Below, in pieces: positions 1 to 7,801 of a DNA stretch of 22,948 nucleotides. This DNA is from Verrucomicrobiota bacterium (lineage in GTDB: Bacteria; Verrucomicrobiota; Verrucomicrobiia; Limisphaerales; J093), in assembly GCA_029907285.1 (NCBI GenBank), contig JARYMD010000019.1:1-22948 (forward strand), in the 5' to 3' direction. The notes under the pieces are model-generated. The model worked only from the letters and a program-made list of their open reading frames with translations. It made no database searches and was not told where the DNA came from. Both the position numbers and the translations under genes were made by a program. How positions within the stretch are numbered: the stretch's first letter is position 1; every line of letters begins with the position of its first letter.

Positions 1-302
1 ATTGCTGACACCTACGCAAAACTCGCTTCCGGCTGGTGGTTAGCCTTTGCCGGGTGGGATTGGTTACCCACAGAGTTTCGAGTGAGAGTTTTGTGCCCTT
101 TCGAGCACGCCCCTCTCACCGGGCTTTTCATGACGCGATAAAGTGCCAGGCACGTTGTTTTCGGTGTGTGCGAAGCGGTCACCCTGCCTTACTCACGATT
201 TCATGAACGGCAGGCCGCGACGCCCCCAGCGCGCACGGATTGCGATCCGAACAACCAAAGAAACAGTTGGCCGCCAAACACGCTTCGTGCAATTCTTAAC
301 TC
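1..302. other. Left-edge region without a confident gene
   Basis: One plus-strand frame is open from base 1 to a TAA at 139-141 (46 codons, rich in Trp and Phe) and could be the 3' end of a gene cut by the window edge. It shows no family motif that I recognise. The opposite strand holds a 40-codon frame of about the same extent. Neither is supported enough to call. Bases 142-302 hold one repeat-like motif (listed separately) and the leader of the glycosyltransferase gene, with an in-frame TAA at 297-299 just before its GTG start. Confidence 0.4.
140..162 (+). repeat. GTGCCAGGCAC palindromic motif, likely member of a dispersed repeat family
   Basis: The motif AAAGTGCCAGGCACGTTGTT contains the perfect palindrome GTGCC-A-GGCAC and is followed by a T-rich stretch. 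It resembles the repeats at 2771-3024 (GTGACAGGCAC followed by GATATTTTTC) and those at 9050-9149 (GCCTGGCAC followed by AATATCCATTTT). Membership of one family is inferred from this shared core and the A/T-rich tail. Confidence 0.4.
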
Positions 303-1865
303 GTGTTGCTGATTGTCCTCCATCACCATTTCCGACCCGGCGGGGTGCGACGAGTTATCGACCTTGCGACGCCGCACCTGGTCGCATTTTCTGACAGACT
401 GTTTGATGGGGTCTTGTTGGCGGGCGGAGAAGAGCCCGATCCACTGTGGCTGGCGGGTTTCAGGGAGAGGCTGCAGGGTGTTCCAGTGAGTGTCTTTGTG
501 AGGCCAGAGTTCGGTTATGTTTCCGAAATGTCCCGGTCGCAGGATTATGCCAAGCGATTGCGCGCCGCCGTTTTTGATCTGGTCAAGAAATGTGGACGCC
601 AGGGGGGGGTGATCTGGGCGCACAATCTCGGTCTGGGCCGCAATCTTCAGATGGCACGCGAGTTGGGCTTCATTTGTCACCTTGGCCGGATCCCGCTTGT
701 ATTGCATCATCACGATTGGTGGTTTGAGAACCGATGGCATCATTACTCGGCCTTTCGAGAACCCGGTTTCAGATCGCTGACCAGCATTGCACGAGCAATA
801 CTTCCCAATTCGTGGACCATCCGATTCGCTCTTATTAACCGCGCTGACGCGAGATTGATGGCGAAACATTTTGGGAAACGTGCCGCATGGCTTCCCAATC
901 CGGTCGAACGCACAAAGCCGCCCCCAAGGGACCGAGTGCAAGCGGCGCGCGACTGGCTGGCACAGCAGCTTGGCGAGTCAGCTCCGGTCTGGTTGATGCC
1001 CTGCAGGCTCCTGCGGCGAAAGAACATTGCAGAGGCGCTGCTTCTGGTCCGGTGGTTGAGGCCGGGGGCGTGGCTCGTAACCACCGGCGGCGCAAGCTCC
1101 GCTGAAGAAGAGGGATACGCGAATTCACTTGCTGCGGCCGCAAACGCCAATCGGTGGCGATTGCGGCTCGGCTTGCTGCAAGGCGATCTCCAGTCTAATC
1201 CGACAGTCGAAGATCTCATCGCCTCGAGCGAAGCGGTGCTGCTTACATCGGTGCAGGAAGGGTTCGGGCTTGCCTATCTTGAAGCCTCGGCGGCTCAGCG
1301 CCCGCTGATCGCTCGAAGGCTTCCGAACATCGGACCGGACCTTGCGCACTTTGGGTTTAAGTTTCCCTACTATTATAAGGAGATTCTAATTGATCCTGCC
1401 TTGTTCGACTGGGACGCGGAATATGCCCGCCAGAAACAGTTGTATTCGTATTGGAGAGGGCACATTCCGAGGCCGGCGAGCCGTCTGATGTGCAAACCGT
1501 TGCTACTGACATCCGGCCCCCGGCCTCGCCCGGTGCCTTTCAGCAGGTTGACGCTCGAGGCGCAGCTCGAGGTTTTGAGCATTGCTCCATCGGAATCTTG
1601 GGACAAATGCGCTCCTTTGAATCCTTTTCTTGTCCGCTGGCGAAAACTGGCGTCAACCGGTCAACTCAAATCAGCAGAGTGGCCTGCCAAGGCCGACAAG
1701 CTTTTGGGGGGCAGAGCCTATGCAGCCACATTTCTCGACTTGCTGTTGTTGCCGCCGCCTCTCAACTTGAAGGAAACCACGAGCGTTGATGCGCAAAGAG
1801 ACTTCTTGCGCGCAAGACTTCGTTCCGAGAATCTCTACCCCATTCTCTGGCAGGATGTCTCATGA
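303..1865 (+). CDS. GT4-type glycosyltransferase
   Basis: This 520-residue protein is probably a cytoplasmic retaining glycosyltransferase of the GT4/GT-B type, moving a sugar from a nucleotide donor to an unknown acceptor. The N-terminus (IVLHHHFRPGGVRRVI) matches the glycine-rich first loop of GT-B enzymes. A His-rich stretch (LHHHDWWFENRWHH, near residue 137) fits the acceptor side. The C-terminal Rossmann half contains CRLLRRKNI and the donor-binding E-x7-E motif in EGFGLAYLEA (near residue 320). About 120 further residues follow that I cannot assign. The start is GTG at 303; an in-frame TAA lies two codons upstream, so the N-terminus is complete. The stop overlaps the start of the HAD gene by 4 bases (ATGA), so the two are translationally coupled. 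Donor and acceptor cannot be read from sequence. Confidence 0.8.
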   Translation: MLLIVLHHHFRPGGVRRVIDLATPHLVAFSDRLFDGVLLAGGEEPDPLWLAGFRERLQGVPVSVFVRPEFGYVSEMSRSQDYAKRLRAAVFDLVKKCGRQGGVIWAHNLGLGRNLQMARELGFICHLGRIPLVLHHHDWWFENRWHHYSAFREPGFRSLTSIARAILPNSWTIRFALINRADARLMAKHFGKRAAWLPNPVERTKPPPRDRVQAARDWLAQQLGESAPVWLMPCRLLRRKNIAEALLLVRWLRPGAWLVTTGGASSAEEEGYANSLAAAANANRWRLRLGLLQGDLQSNPTVEDLIASSEAVLLTSVQEGFGLAYLEASAAQRPLIARRLPNIGPDLAHFGFKFPYYYKEILIDPALFDWDAEYARQKQLYSYWRGHIPRPASRLMCKPLLLTSGPRPRPVPFSRLTLEAQLEVLSIAPSESWDKCAPLNPFLVRWRKLASTGQLKSAEWPAKADKLLGGRAYAATFLDLLLLPPPLNLKETTSVDAQRDFLRARLRSENLYPILWQDVS

Positions 1866-2647
1866 GAATCCGCGCTGCAATAATCGATATCTATGGCACG
1901 CTGCTCGAGAGCGATTCAACAGTCTCTGAGAATGCCGAGCATTGGGGTGAGTTCTGGAAAAACCATCTGCATGCAACTCCGCGCATCACGCCCGAACAGT
2001 TCAGTGCCGAGTGCGACCGCGTAATAGAAAGAACGCACGCGCTCGCACAGGCGCGTGGGATTAAATACCCAGAAGTGTACTGGCCTCACGTCGTCGCGGC
2101 TGTGCTTCCGGAATTCTCTCTCCTCGAGGAACCACAATTGAGCGAACTGCGCTATTATTACAGGCCCATGCCGCGGGATCCGCCGCTCGCAATGGGAGCC
2201 GCAGACGCATTGAGAGCTTTGACAAATGCAGGGGTGATCCTTGGAATTGCGTCAAACTGCCAGCCCTACAGTCTTCGTGAACTGGACGCAGCACTGGCTC
2301 ACGAAGGGTTGTCGCGAAAGATTTTTCAGCCTGATCTGTGCTTTTTCTCGTTCGAACATGGATTCAGCAAGCCGGACCCTTACGCCTTCCAAATCCTTGC
2401 AGCCCGTCTTGCCCCGCGCGGGATTTGCCCGCACGATACGGTAATGATTGGCGACCGAATTGACTCCGACATTGAACCTGCCATGGAAGCCGGATGGCAA
2501 ACATGGCACCTGCGCAAAACAGCGGACGGTGATTGGACGGCTCTTTGCAACTGGTTGATCAGCCGAGCAGTGGCGGCGCGCGCGGGAGGGGTGCCCCGGC
2601 GCCAAAGCGGCGGCGGCACACTCTCTGGCTGGCCGCTGTCCCCGTAG
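1862..2647 (+). CDS. HAD-superfamily hydrolase (haloacid dehalogenase-like phosphatase)
   Basis: This 261-residue protein is predicted to be a soluble phosphatase of the HAD superfamily. Motif I is DIYGTLL (D9 nucleophile; Tyr replaces the second Asp, as in many haloacid-dehalogenase-subtype members). Motif II is ASN near residue 130, motif III is the Lys in FSKPDPYAF, and motif IV is GDRIDSDIEPA. A helical cap lies between motifs I and II. It starts inside the stop codon of the glycosyltransferase (ATGA), so the two products are probably made together, and the phosphatase may act on the transferase product. The last ~25 residues (after LISRAVAA) are GC-rich and low-complexity and may be read-through into noncoding DNA. 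The substrate is unknown. Confidence 0.8.
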   Translation: MRIRAAIIDIYGTLLESDSTVSENAEHWGEFWKNHLHATPRITPEQFSAECDRVIERTHALAQARGIKYPEVYWPHVVAAVLPEFSLLEEPQLSELRYYYRPMPRDPPLAMGAADALRALTNAGVILGIASNCQPYSLRELDAALAHEGLSRKIFQPDLCFFSFEHGFSKPDPYAFQILAARLAPRGICPHDTVMIGDRIDSDIEPAMEAGWQTWHLRKTADGDWTALCNWLISRAVAARAGGVPRRQSGGGTLSGWPLSP

Positions 2648-2770
2648 GTCTCAAGAGCCGCCAGCCGCAACAACGCGTACGCCCTCACTGCCAATGCAGG
2701 CACAGCTTCCACCGACATCGGTGGTCGGACCTGCGCTTGGCCGGCTCCCAGCAGTGTTTTCTCATCCCAA

Positions 2771-3024
2771 GGAAATAGGGTGACAGACACGGTGTTTTTG
2801 GGGCGTCAGATCTGAAGTGTCCGAGGACCGTTGAGTGCCGTCAGTGGGGTTTGGGCGCTGCCGTGGCAAATAGAGTGACAGACACGATATCGTGGCGGCC
2901 GCGTCGGACCGGGCTGGACTGGCCTTGTGGCGTGATGTGTGAAGTTTCCGAGGACCGTTGTGAGGGGTTGGTGGGGGGGTGGCCCGGGCGGGGCAAATAG
3001 AGTGACAGGCACGATATTTTTCTC
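2771..3024 (+). repeat. Three copies of a GTGACAGRCAC intergenic repeat
   Basis: The copies lie at about 2771-2799, 2865-2890 and 2992-3019. Each begins AAATAG, continues with GGTGACAGACAC or AGTGACAGRCAC, and ends in a T-rich or GATAT stretch. Between the copies, the sequence CCGAGGACCGTTG recurs at 2821 and again near 2949, so longer units of roughly 90-130 bp have been duplicated. This lies in the 515-bp gap 2648-3162, in which I see no gene. On the minus strand the motif reads GTGTCTGTCACCCTATTT, similar to short repeats that I recall being tied to RAYT-type transposases. No such transposase is present here. Confidence 0.65.
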
Positions 3025-3162
3025 GTTATCTCAATCGCCACCTTTGTGGTTCACTTTGAGGTTGTCTGTGTTGCCGCATCTGGAAACAGCGCACACTGTT
3101 ATGACAAGGCACGCCCTCCTTGCGCCTCAGGCGCGGCAAATCCGAAGCGAGCTTTGCCCGGA

Positions 3163-4266
3163 TCAGACGTTAAACCTGAACAAAAGCACGTCGCCGTCCC
3201 GCACTACATAATCCCGCCCTTCGTGCGAGTAATGTCCGGTCTGGCGCGCCAACGCCACAGAACCGCACCTCACGAGGTCTGCCCAGTGTATTCGCTCCGC
3301 CTTGATGAAGCCCCGCTCGAAGTCGGTATGGATAATGCCTGCTGCACGTGAGGCTGTCTCGCCCGTCCGCACCGTCCATGCTCTGACCTCTTCGTCGTTG
3401 AATGTAAAGAAGGTTCGCAACCCCAAGAGTGTGTAAGTGCTGCGTATCAGCGCTGCGACGCCGGATTCTTGAACTCCAAGAGCAGCGAGATATTCACGCG
3501 CTTCCTCCGGGGGCAGATCGGCAAGGTCCGATTCAAGCTGGGCACAAACAACAACAGTTTCACACAGATGATGCGTTTGCACGTAATCGCGCACGGCTGC
3601 CACCAACGGGTTGTCCGTGGCAGCCGCCAGCTCCGGTTCTTTGACGTTTGCAGCGTAAATGACCGGCTTGGCTGTGAGCAGAAAACAGTTCCGCGCCAGT
3701 TCCCATTCCTCGCGAGCGAAATGCAAAGTCGCCGCTGGTTTGCCCTGGTTCAGATGCGCTTCCACGCGATCGAGTACCTGGTTCTCGGCCAACGCATGCT
3801 TTTCACCTGACTTGACGTCCTTGCTTATTCGTTCACGACGGCGGCGCAACGCTTCAAGGTCTGCAAGAATCAGCTCTGTGGTGACAATCTCTATGTCTCT
3901 GAGCGGGTCAGGCGCGCCTGTCACATGATGTATGTCCGGGTCCTCAAAGCACCGCACGACGTGCACTATGGCGTCAACCTCGCGTATGTGGCTGAGGAAC
4001 TTGTTGCCCAGTCCTTCGCCGCGCGATGCCCCTTTGACCAAGCCGGCGATATCCACAAACTCGATCGTTGCGGGCACCTGGCGCGAAACCTTTGCGACCT
4101 CCGCAATTTGCGCAAGCCGCGGGTCGGGCACAGCAACCACACCGATGTTGGGTTCAATCGTGCAAAATGGATAATTGTCCGCAGGCGCCTTGTGAGACCG
4201 CGTGAGCGCGTTGAACAGCGTGGACTTGCCGACGTTTGGCAAACCGACAATTCCGGCTTTCAGCAT
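3163..4266 (-). CDS. ychF: Redox-regulated ATPase/GTPase YchF (OLA1 family)
   Basis: This 367-residue protein has the usual YchF length. YchF is a ribosome-associated P-loop NTPase of the Obg subfamily that usually prefers ATP. The P-loop is GLPNVGKS (residues 8-15), G3 is DIAGL (72-76), and the position of the GTP-specificity motif holds NVKE (207-210), the NxxE pattern that gives YchF its ATP preference. A coiled-coil region (about 130-195) precedes the rest of the G domain, and a C-terminal TGS domain spans about 281-366 and ends in the typical GDVLLFRFNV. The AAGAG just upstream of the ATG can serve as a ribosome binding site. It is the last gene of the rplU-rpmA-obg-ychF run, 32 bases after the obg stop. 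Confidence 0.96.
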   Translation of the reverse strand: MLKAGIVGLPNVGKSTLFNALTRSHKAPADNYPFCTIEPNIGVVAVPDPRLAQIAEVAKVSRQVPATIEFVDIAGLVKGASRGEGLGNKFLSHIREVDAIVHVVRCFEDPDIHHVTGAPDPLRDIEIVTTELILADLEALRRRRERISKDVKSGEKHALAENQVLDRVEAHLNQGKPAATLHFAREEWELARNCFLLTAKPVIYAANVKEPELAAATDNPLVAAVRDYVQTHHLCETVVVCAQLESDLADLPPEEAREYLAALGVQESGVAALIRSTYTLLGLRTFFTFNDEEVRAWTVRTGETASRAAGIIHTDFERGFIKAERIHWADLVRCGSVALARQTGHYSHEGRDYVVRDGDVLLFRFNV

Positions 4267-4298
4267 GCGCTCTTCTTACACGTTTTCCAGCCAACTGG

Positions 4299-5507
4299 TC
4301 ACTCAAAAAGTGCGGCTTTTCGGATCGCCTCCTTGAACTCCTGAATGCCCTGGTCAAATGCGGCCGCCATGGGCAATACGCGGGTCCGTGGAACGCGCTG
4401 CTTGAATGACCGCAGATTTGCCTGTGCAGAAGGCTCGTCCATTTTGTTTGCCACCACCAACCGCCGTTTCTCCAACAACGCCGGATCGTACAACCGCAAC
4501 TCTTCGAGCAATTGGTGATAATCGTCCCATGGCTTTCGGCCTTCTGTTCCTGCCATGTCCAGAAGCAGCACAAGCAGCTTGCATCTGGCAACGTGACGCA
4601 GAAACGCGTGCCCCAGCCCAACATTCCGATGTGCCCCCGCGATAAGGCCTGGAACATCACAAACCGTCAAGCGAGTCCAATCCGAATACTCAACAATCCC
4701 AACCTGCGGATGCAATGTGGTAAACGGATAAGGCGCAATCTTCGGTCGCGCTTTTGAAATGGCCGCCAACAACGTCGATTTCCCGGCGTTCGGGTATCCC
4801 ACCAGCCCAACATCAGCCATTATCCGAAGCTCCAACAAAAACCAGCCCTCTTCACCTGGTTCGCCGGGCTGGGCAAACCTCGGCGCTTGGCGTCTTGGCG
4901 TGGCGAAATGCTTGTTACCCAAACCGCCCCGCCCCCCTTTGCAGAGCACGTGCTGTTGGCCGTGCTCGGTCAAATCAGCCACCAATTCACCGGGTGGCCG
5001 ACGCGATCCAGCCGCGGGCGATGCTGCGGGTTTGCCATCAAGGGCGGTCTCGATCGATTGTTTGCCGCTGGCTGGTTCGTGCGACTGTGGTTTGCCGCCA
5101 GGTTCGAGCGAGCCTGGCTGTGCGCGCTCGACAGAATGCTCAAATGCCATTTCCGCATTGTGCTGCTCTTCTTCGTCGCGGTGCAAAACATTCTCCGGGG
5201 AAACGATGTTGGGCAGGCGCCAAACCATTGTTCCAGCCGGTACAGGAACTATCAGGTCCTTCCCGGCGCGTCCGTGCATTCCCTTGCCCATGCCGTGCTC
5301 TCCGTCCTCAGCGATAAGACGCGGTTGGTAGTACTGGGCAACAAGGTTGTTCAGGTCGTGGTTGGCCTCGAGAATAACGTCGCCACCCCGTCCGCCGTCG
5401 CCGCCTGAAGGGCCGCCTTTGGGACGATGCGTTTCGCGGAGGAACGCGACGCATCCTCGCCCACCGTGCCCCGCACGGGCATATACTCGAACTTCATCAA
5501 CAAACAT
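4299..5507 (-). CDS. obg: GTPase Obg/CgtA with an unusual insertion in the N-terminal fold
   Basis: Obg is a GTPase acting in 50S ribosome assembly. The start at 5507 (MFVDEVRVYA) is preferred over an upstream in-frame start at 5621 because family homology begins there and GGGAG lies 7 bases before the ATG. This gives 402 residues. The glycine-rich Obg fold (about 1-225) contains GGPSGGDGGRGG and GGRGGLGNKHF. The G domain has GYPNAGKST (237-245), DVPGL (284-288) and NKMD (354-357). Residues about 97-174 form an extra segment, rich in Glu, Pro, Ser and Gly, between the strand ending GTMVW and the conserved ADLTEHGQ; typical members have only 10-15 residues there. No OCT domain follows the G domain. 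The gene is second to last of its operon. Confidence 0.95.
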   Translation of the reverse strand: MFVDEVRVYARAGHGGRGCVAFLRETHRPKGGPSGGDGGRGGDVILEANHDLNNLVAQYYQPRLIAEDGEHGMGKGMHGRAGKDLIVPVPAGTMVWRLPNIVSPENVLHRDEEEQHNAEMAFEHSVERAQPGSLEPGGKPQSHEPASGKQSIETALDGKPAASPAAGSRRPPGELVADLTEHGQQHVLCKGGRGGLGNKHFATPRRQAPRFAQPGEPGEEGWFLLELRIMADVGLVGYPNAGKSTLLAAISKARPKIAPYPFTTLHPQVGIVEYSDWTRLTVCDVPGLIAGAHRNVGLGHAFLRHVARCKLLVLLLDMAGTEGRKPWDDYHQLLEELRLYDPALLEKRRLVVANKMDEPSAQANLRSFKQRVPRTRVLPMAAAFDQGIQEFKEAIRKAALFE

Positions 5508-5641
5508 CCGATTTCTCCCGGGCAACAGCCTGAAAAACAAAACGGGCGAGGTCCCCCAACCTCGCCCCGAGTCGTGCGCAATTGCAACAACCCACTGTCG
5601 CGTTTGGCAAGCCCAGCCCAACCACGACAGAAACAGGAAGT

Positions 5642-5923
5642 TCAGTTGTTTGGAGAGCCTGACTCCGACGTCACTGTGGCAGGCGGCACGACGTTCACAC
5701 GCCGCCCGTTCTTGTCGAACTTCACAATCCCGTCCACCAAAGCGTACAATGTCCAGTCACGCCCGACCCCAACGTTCAACCCGGGGTTGAACTTGGTGCC
5801 GCGTTGACGCACCAATATGCTGCCGGCGCTGACAAACTCGCCACTGAATTCCTTTACTCCGAGCCGCTTGCTTACGCTGTCGCGCCCGTTCCTAACGCTG
5901 CCGCCGCCTTTCTTGTGTGCCAT
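5642..5923 (-). CDS. rpmA: 50S ribosomal protein L27
   Basis: This 93-residue protein begins MAHKKGGGSVRNGRDS, the highly conserved L27 N-terminus that reaches towards the peptidyl-transferase centre. The core motifs GSILVRQRGTKFNPG and VGRDWTLYALVDG are intact. There is no N-terminal extension needing cleavage of the kind seen in Firmicutes. It lies just after rplU and upstream of obg, the order found in most bacteria. Confidence 0.97.
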   Translation of the reverse strand: MAHKKGGGSVRNGRDSVSKRLGVKEFSGEFVSAGSILVRQRGTKFNPGLNVGVGRDWTLYALVDGIVKFDKNGRRVNVVPPATVTSESGSPNN

Positions 5924-5928
5924 ACGAC

Positions 5929-6240
5929 TTACAATACAATTTGCTTAACACGTAAAACCGTCAGGCTTTGCCTGTGCCCGGCCTTCCGCCGGTAGCCCTT
6001 CCTGCGTTTCAACTTCCAGACCACCAGCTTTTCACCTCGTTTGTTCTCGACAACGTCAGCGACAACCTTGGCACCCGCCACAGTGGGCGTGCCAACCGCC
6101 ACTTTGTCGTCTTTGCTGACCAAAAGGACGCGGTCGAATGTCACAGTTTGGCCGCTTTCGGCGGTCAACTTCTCGACCTCGATCTTGTCGCCTTCGCTAA
6201 CGCGGTATTGTTTGCTGCCGGTTTCGAAAACTGCGTACAT
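5929..6240 (-). CDS. rplU: 50S ribosomal protein L21
   Basis: This 103-residue protein matches the usual L21 length. It starts MYAVFETGSKQYRVSEGDKI and contains the C-terminal KRRKGYRRKAGHRQ segment that contacts 23S rRNA. The ATG at 6240 is chosen over a TTG four codons upstream because MYAVFETG is the common family start; a weak GAG lies 7 bases upstream. It is the first gene of the rplU-rpmA-obg-ychF run and is preceded by a strong promoter. Confidence 0.96.
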   Translation of the reverse strand: MYAVFETGSKQYRVSEGDKIEVEKLTAESGQTVTFDRVLLVSKDDKVAVGTPTVAGAKVVADVVENKRGEKLVVWKLKRRKGYRRKAGHRQSLTVLRVKQIVL

Positions 6241-6263
6241 AGTGTAACTCAAAAGAGCCGGTA

Positions 6264-6292
6264 ATTAAAGCAACCTTCAGGGCAACTGTCAA
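6264..6292 (-). promoter_or_regulatory. Sigma70-type promoter for rplU-rpmA-obg-ychF
   Basis: On the minus strand a perfect -35 box TTGACA (6287-6292) is followed by a 17-base spacer and the -10 box TTTAAT (6264-6269, 5 of 6 matches to TATAAT). Transcription would begin near 6257, giving a leader of roughly 15-20 bases before the rplU ATG. The position and direction fit the ribosomal protein operon. Confidence 0.75.
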
Positions 6293-6307
6293 CCGCGATT
6301 TTGCGCG

Positions 6308-6336
6308 TTGATCGATGCCCAAAAGCAGGCTACCAT
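6308..6336 (+). promoter_or_regulatory. Possible promoter for leuC
   Basis: TTGATC (6308-6313), a 17-base spacer and TACCAT (6331-6336) match the sigma70 hexamers at 4 of 6 positions each. The ATG of leuC lies only 9 bases beyond, so the transcript would be leaderless or nearly so. This agrees with the absence of a ribosome binding site in front of leuC. The assignment rests on weak hexamers only. Confidence 0.35.
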
Positions 6337-6345
6337 CTGCGCGCC

Positions 6346-7713
6346 ATGACTTTGACCGAAAAAATACTTGCGCGCGCCGCCGGCAAATCACACGTCAAGG
6401 CCGGCGACAACGTCTGGGTCGATGCAGACATCCTCATGACACACGATGTCTGCGGCCCGGGCACAATCGGCGTCTTCAAACGCGAATTTGGCCAAAACGC
6501 CAAAGTCTGGAACAAGGACCGCGTCGTCATCATACCGGATCACTACATTTTCACCTGCGACCCCAAATCCAACCGCAATGTCGATATCCTGCGCGAGTTC
6601 GTACGCGAACAGGGAATCACGTATTTCTACGACGTGATCGATGACCCGGCGGGATCGTGGCGTTTCGATCCCGCGGCCGGACCGGTCAAACGACAGCACG
6701 GATCGCATTACGCCGGCGTTTGTCACGTGGCTCTGCCACAGAAAGGCCATACACGCCCGGGCGAGGTGCTCTTCGGAACAGACTCGCACACGTGCATGGC
6801 CGGCGCGTTCAACGAATTCGCCACAGGAATCGGAAACACCGACGCCGGTTTTGTCCTTGGCACGGGCAAGCTCCTGCTCAAGGTCCCTGCAACGATGCAC
6901 TTCCGGCTCGAAGGCAGACTCCAGCCCGGCGTCATGGCCAAGGACATCATATTGCACCTTATAGGCGAAATCGGGTTCGACGGCGCCACATACCGCGCTC
7001 TCCAATTCAGCGGCTCGGGCATTCCTCACCTGTCAATGGACGACAGAATGACAATCGCCAACATGGCGATCGAAGCAGGCGCCAAAAACGGCATCTTCCC
7101 TTTCGATGGCCGCACCGCTGAGTACGTCGATGCACGAACGCGGTTGAACGGGACCAAAACCACATATGAACCGGTGGAACCCGATCCGGACCAAGAATTC
7201 GTGTTCGAGCGCGTGATCGAACTGGACAAACTTGAACCGACCGTTGCCTGCCATGCGGACCCTGCACAGCGCCGGCTCGCCAAAGAGTTGGGGCATGTCA
7301 AGCTCGACCGTGCGTACATCGGATCGTGCACCGGCGGCAAAACAAGCGATTTCATCGAGTTCGCCAGAATAGTGCGTGGCAAGCGGGTTGCCATAGACAC
7401 ATTCGGCGTTCCTGCAACACCGGAAATCGTCAACGAACTCAAGTCCACCCGGTGGGGCGGCAAACCCGTCTGGCAAATACTCATCGATGCCGGCGTGCAT
7501 TTGACCGAGAACCCGGGCTGCGCCGCGTGCCTTGGAGGGCCGCTTGACACGTTCGGCAGAGTCAACTCCCCGCTCAAGTGCATAAGCACCACAAACCGAA
7601 ATTTCCCTGGCCGAATGGGCCACAAAGAAAGCCAGGTATTCCTCGCTTCTCCCGCAACAGTGGCTGCAAGCGCAGTGGCAGGCCGGATCGTTGACCCGCG
7701 AGAGTACCTTTAG
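6346..7713 (+). CDS. leuC: 3-isopropylmalate dehydratase large subunit (aconitase family)
   Basis: LeuC, together with LeuD, isomerises 2-isopropylmalate to 3-isopropylmalate in leucine synthesis using a 4Fe-4S cluster. The ATG at 6346 (MTLTEKILARAAG) is chosen over an upstream in-frame start at 6301 because the family N-terminus begins there; this gives 455 residues. The cluster cysteines are C328 (GSCTGGK) and C392/C395 (CAACLGG). The substrate-binding DSHT motif is at about 146-149, and the N-terminal THD and C-terminal NRNFPGRMG motifs are present. No leuD gene is in the window, so the partner is encoded elsewhere. Related homoaconitase or dimethylmalate dehydratase activities cannot be excluded from sequence alone. 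It is transcribed away from rplU. Confidence 0.85.
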   Translation: MTLTEKILARAAGKSHVKAGDNVWVDADILMTHDVCGPGTIGVFKREFGQNAKVWNKDRVVIIPDHYIFTCDPKSNRNVDILREFVREQGITYFYDVIDDPAGSWRFDPAAGPVKRQHGSHYAGVCHVALPQKGHTRPGEVLFGTDSHTCMAGAFNEFATGIGNTDAGFVLGTGKLLLKVPATMHFRLEGRLQPGVMAKDIILHLIGEIGFDGATYRALQFSGSGIPHLSMDDRMTIANMAIEAGAKNGIFPFDGRTAEYVDARTRLNGTKTTYEPVEPDPDQEFVFERVIELDKLEPTVACHADPAQRRLAKELGHVKLDRAYIGSCTGGKTSDFIEFARIVRGKRVAIDTFGVPATPEIVNELKSTRWGGKPVWQILIDAGVHLTENPGCAACLGGPLDTFGRVNSPLKCISTTNRNFPGRMGHKESQVFLASPATVAASAVAGRIVDPREYL

Positions 7714-7801
7714 CCTGTAAATTTCAGCGGAATGAAGCTTTGGGTGTCTTGGGGTGGTGCGCCGGTGACATTTCCGGGTTGGCGAGGCGCCACGGCACCA
7801 A

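Noticed and set aside
2380..2790. A 136-codon minus-strand frame overlapping the HAD gene and the repeat region
   Set aside because: It begins at a GTG in a repeat copy, has a low-complexity sequence, and overlaps the well-supported HAD gene.
2771..3024. The three spaced repeats as a possible CRISPR array
   Set aside because: There are only three copies, the spacing is uneven (about 94 and 127 bases), the inter-copy sequence is itself partly duplicated, and no cas gene is nearby.
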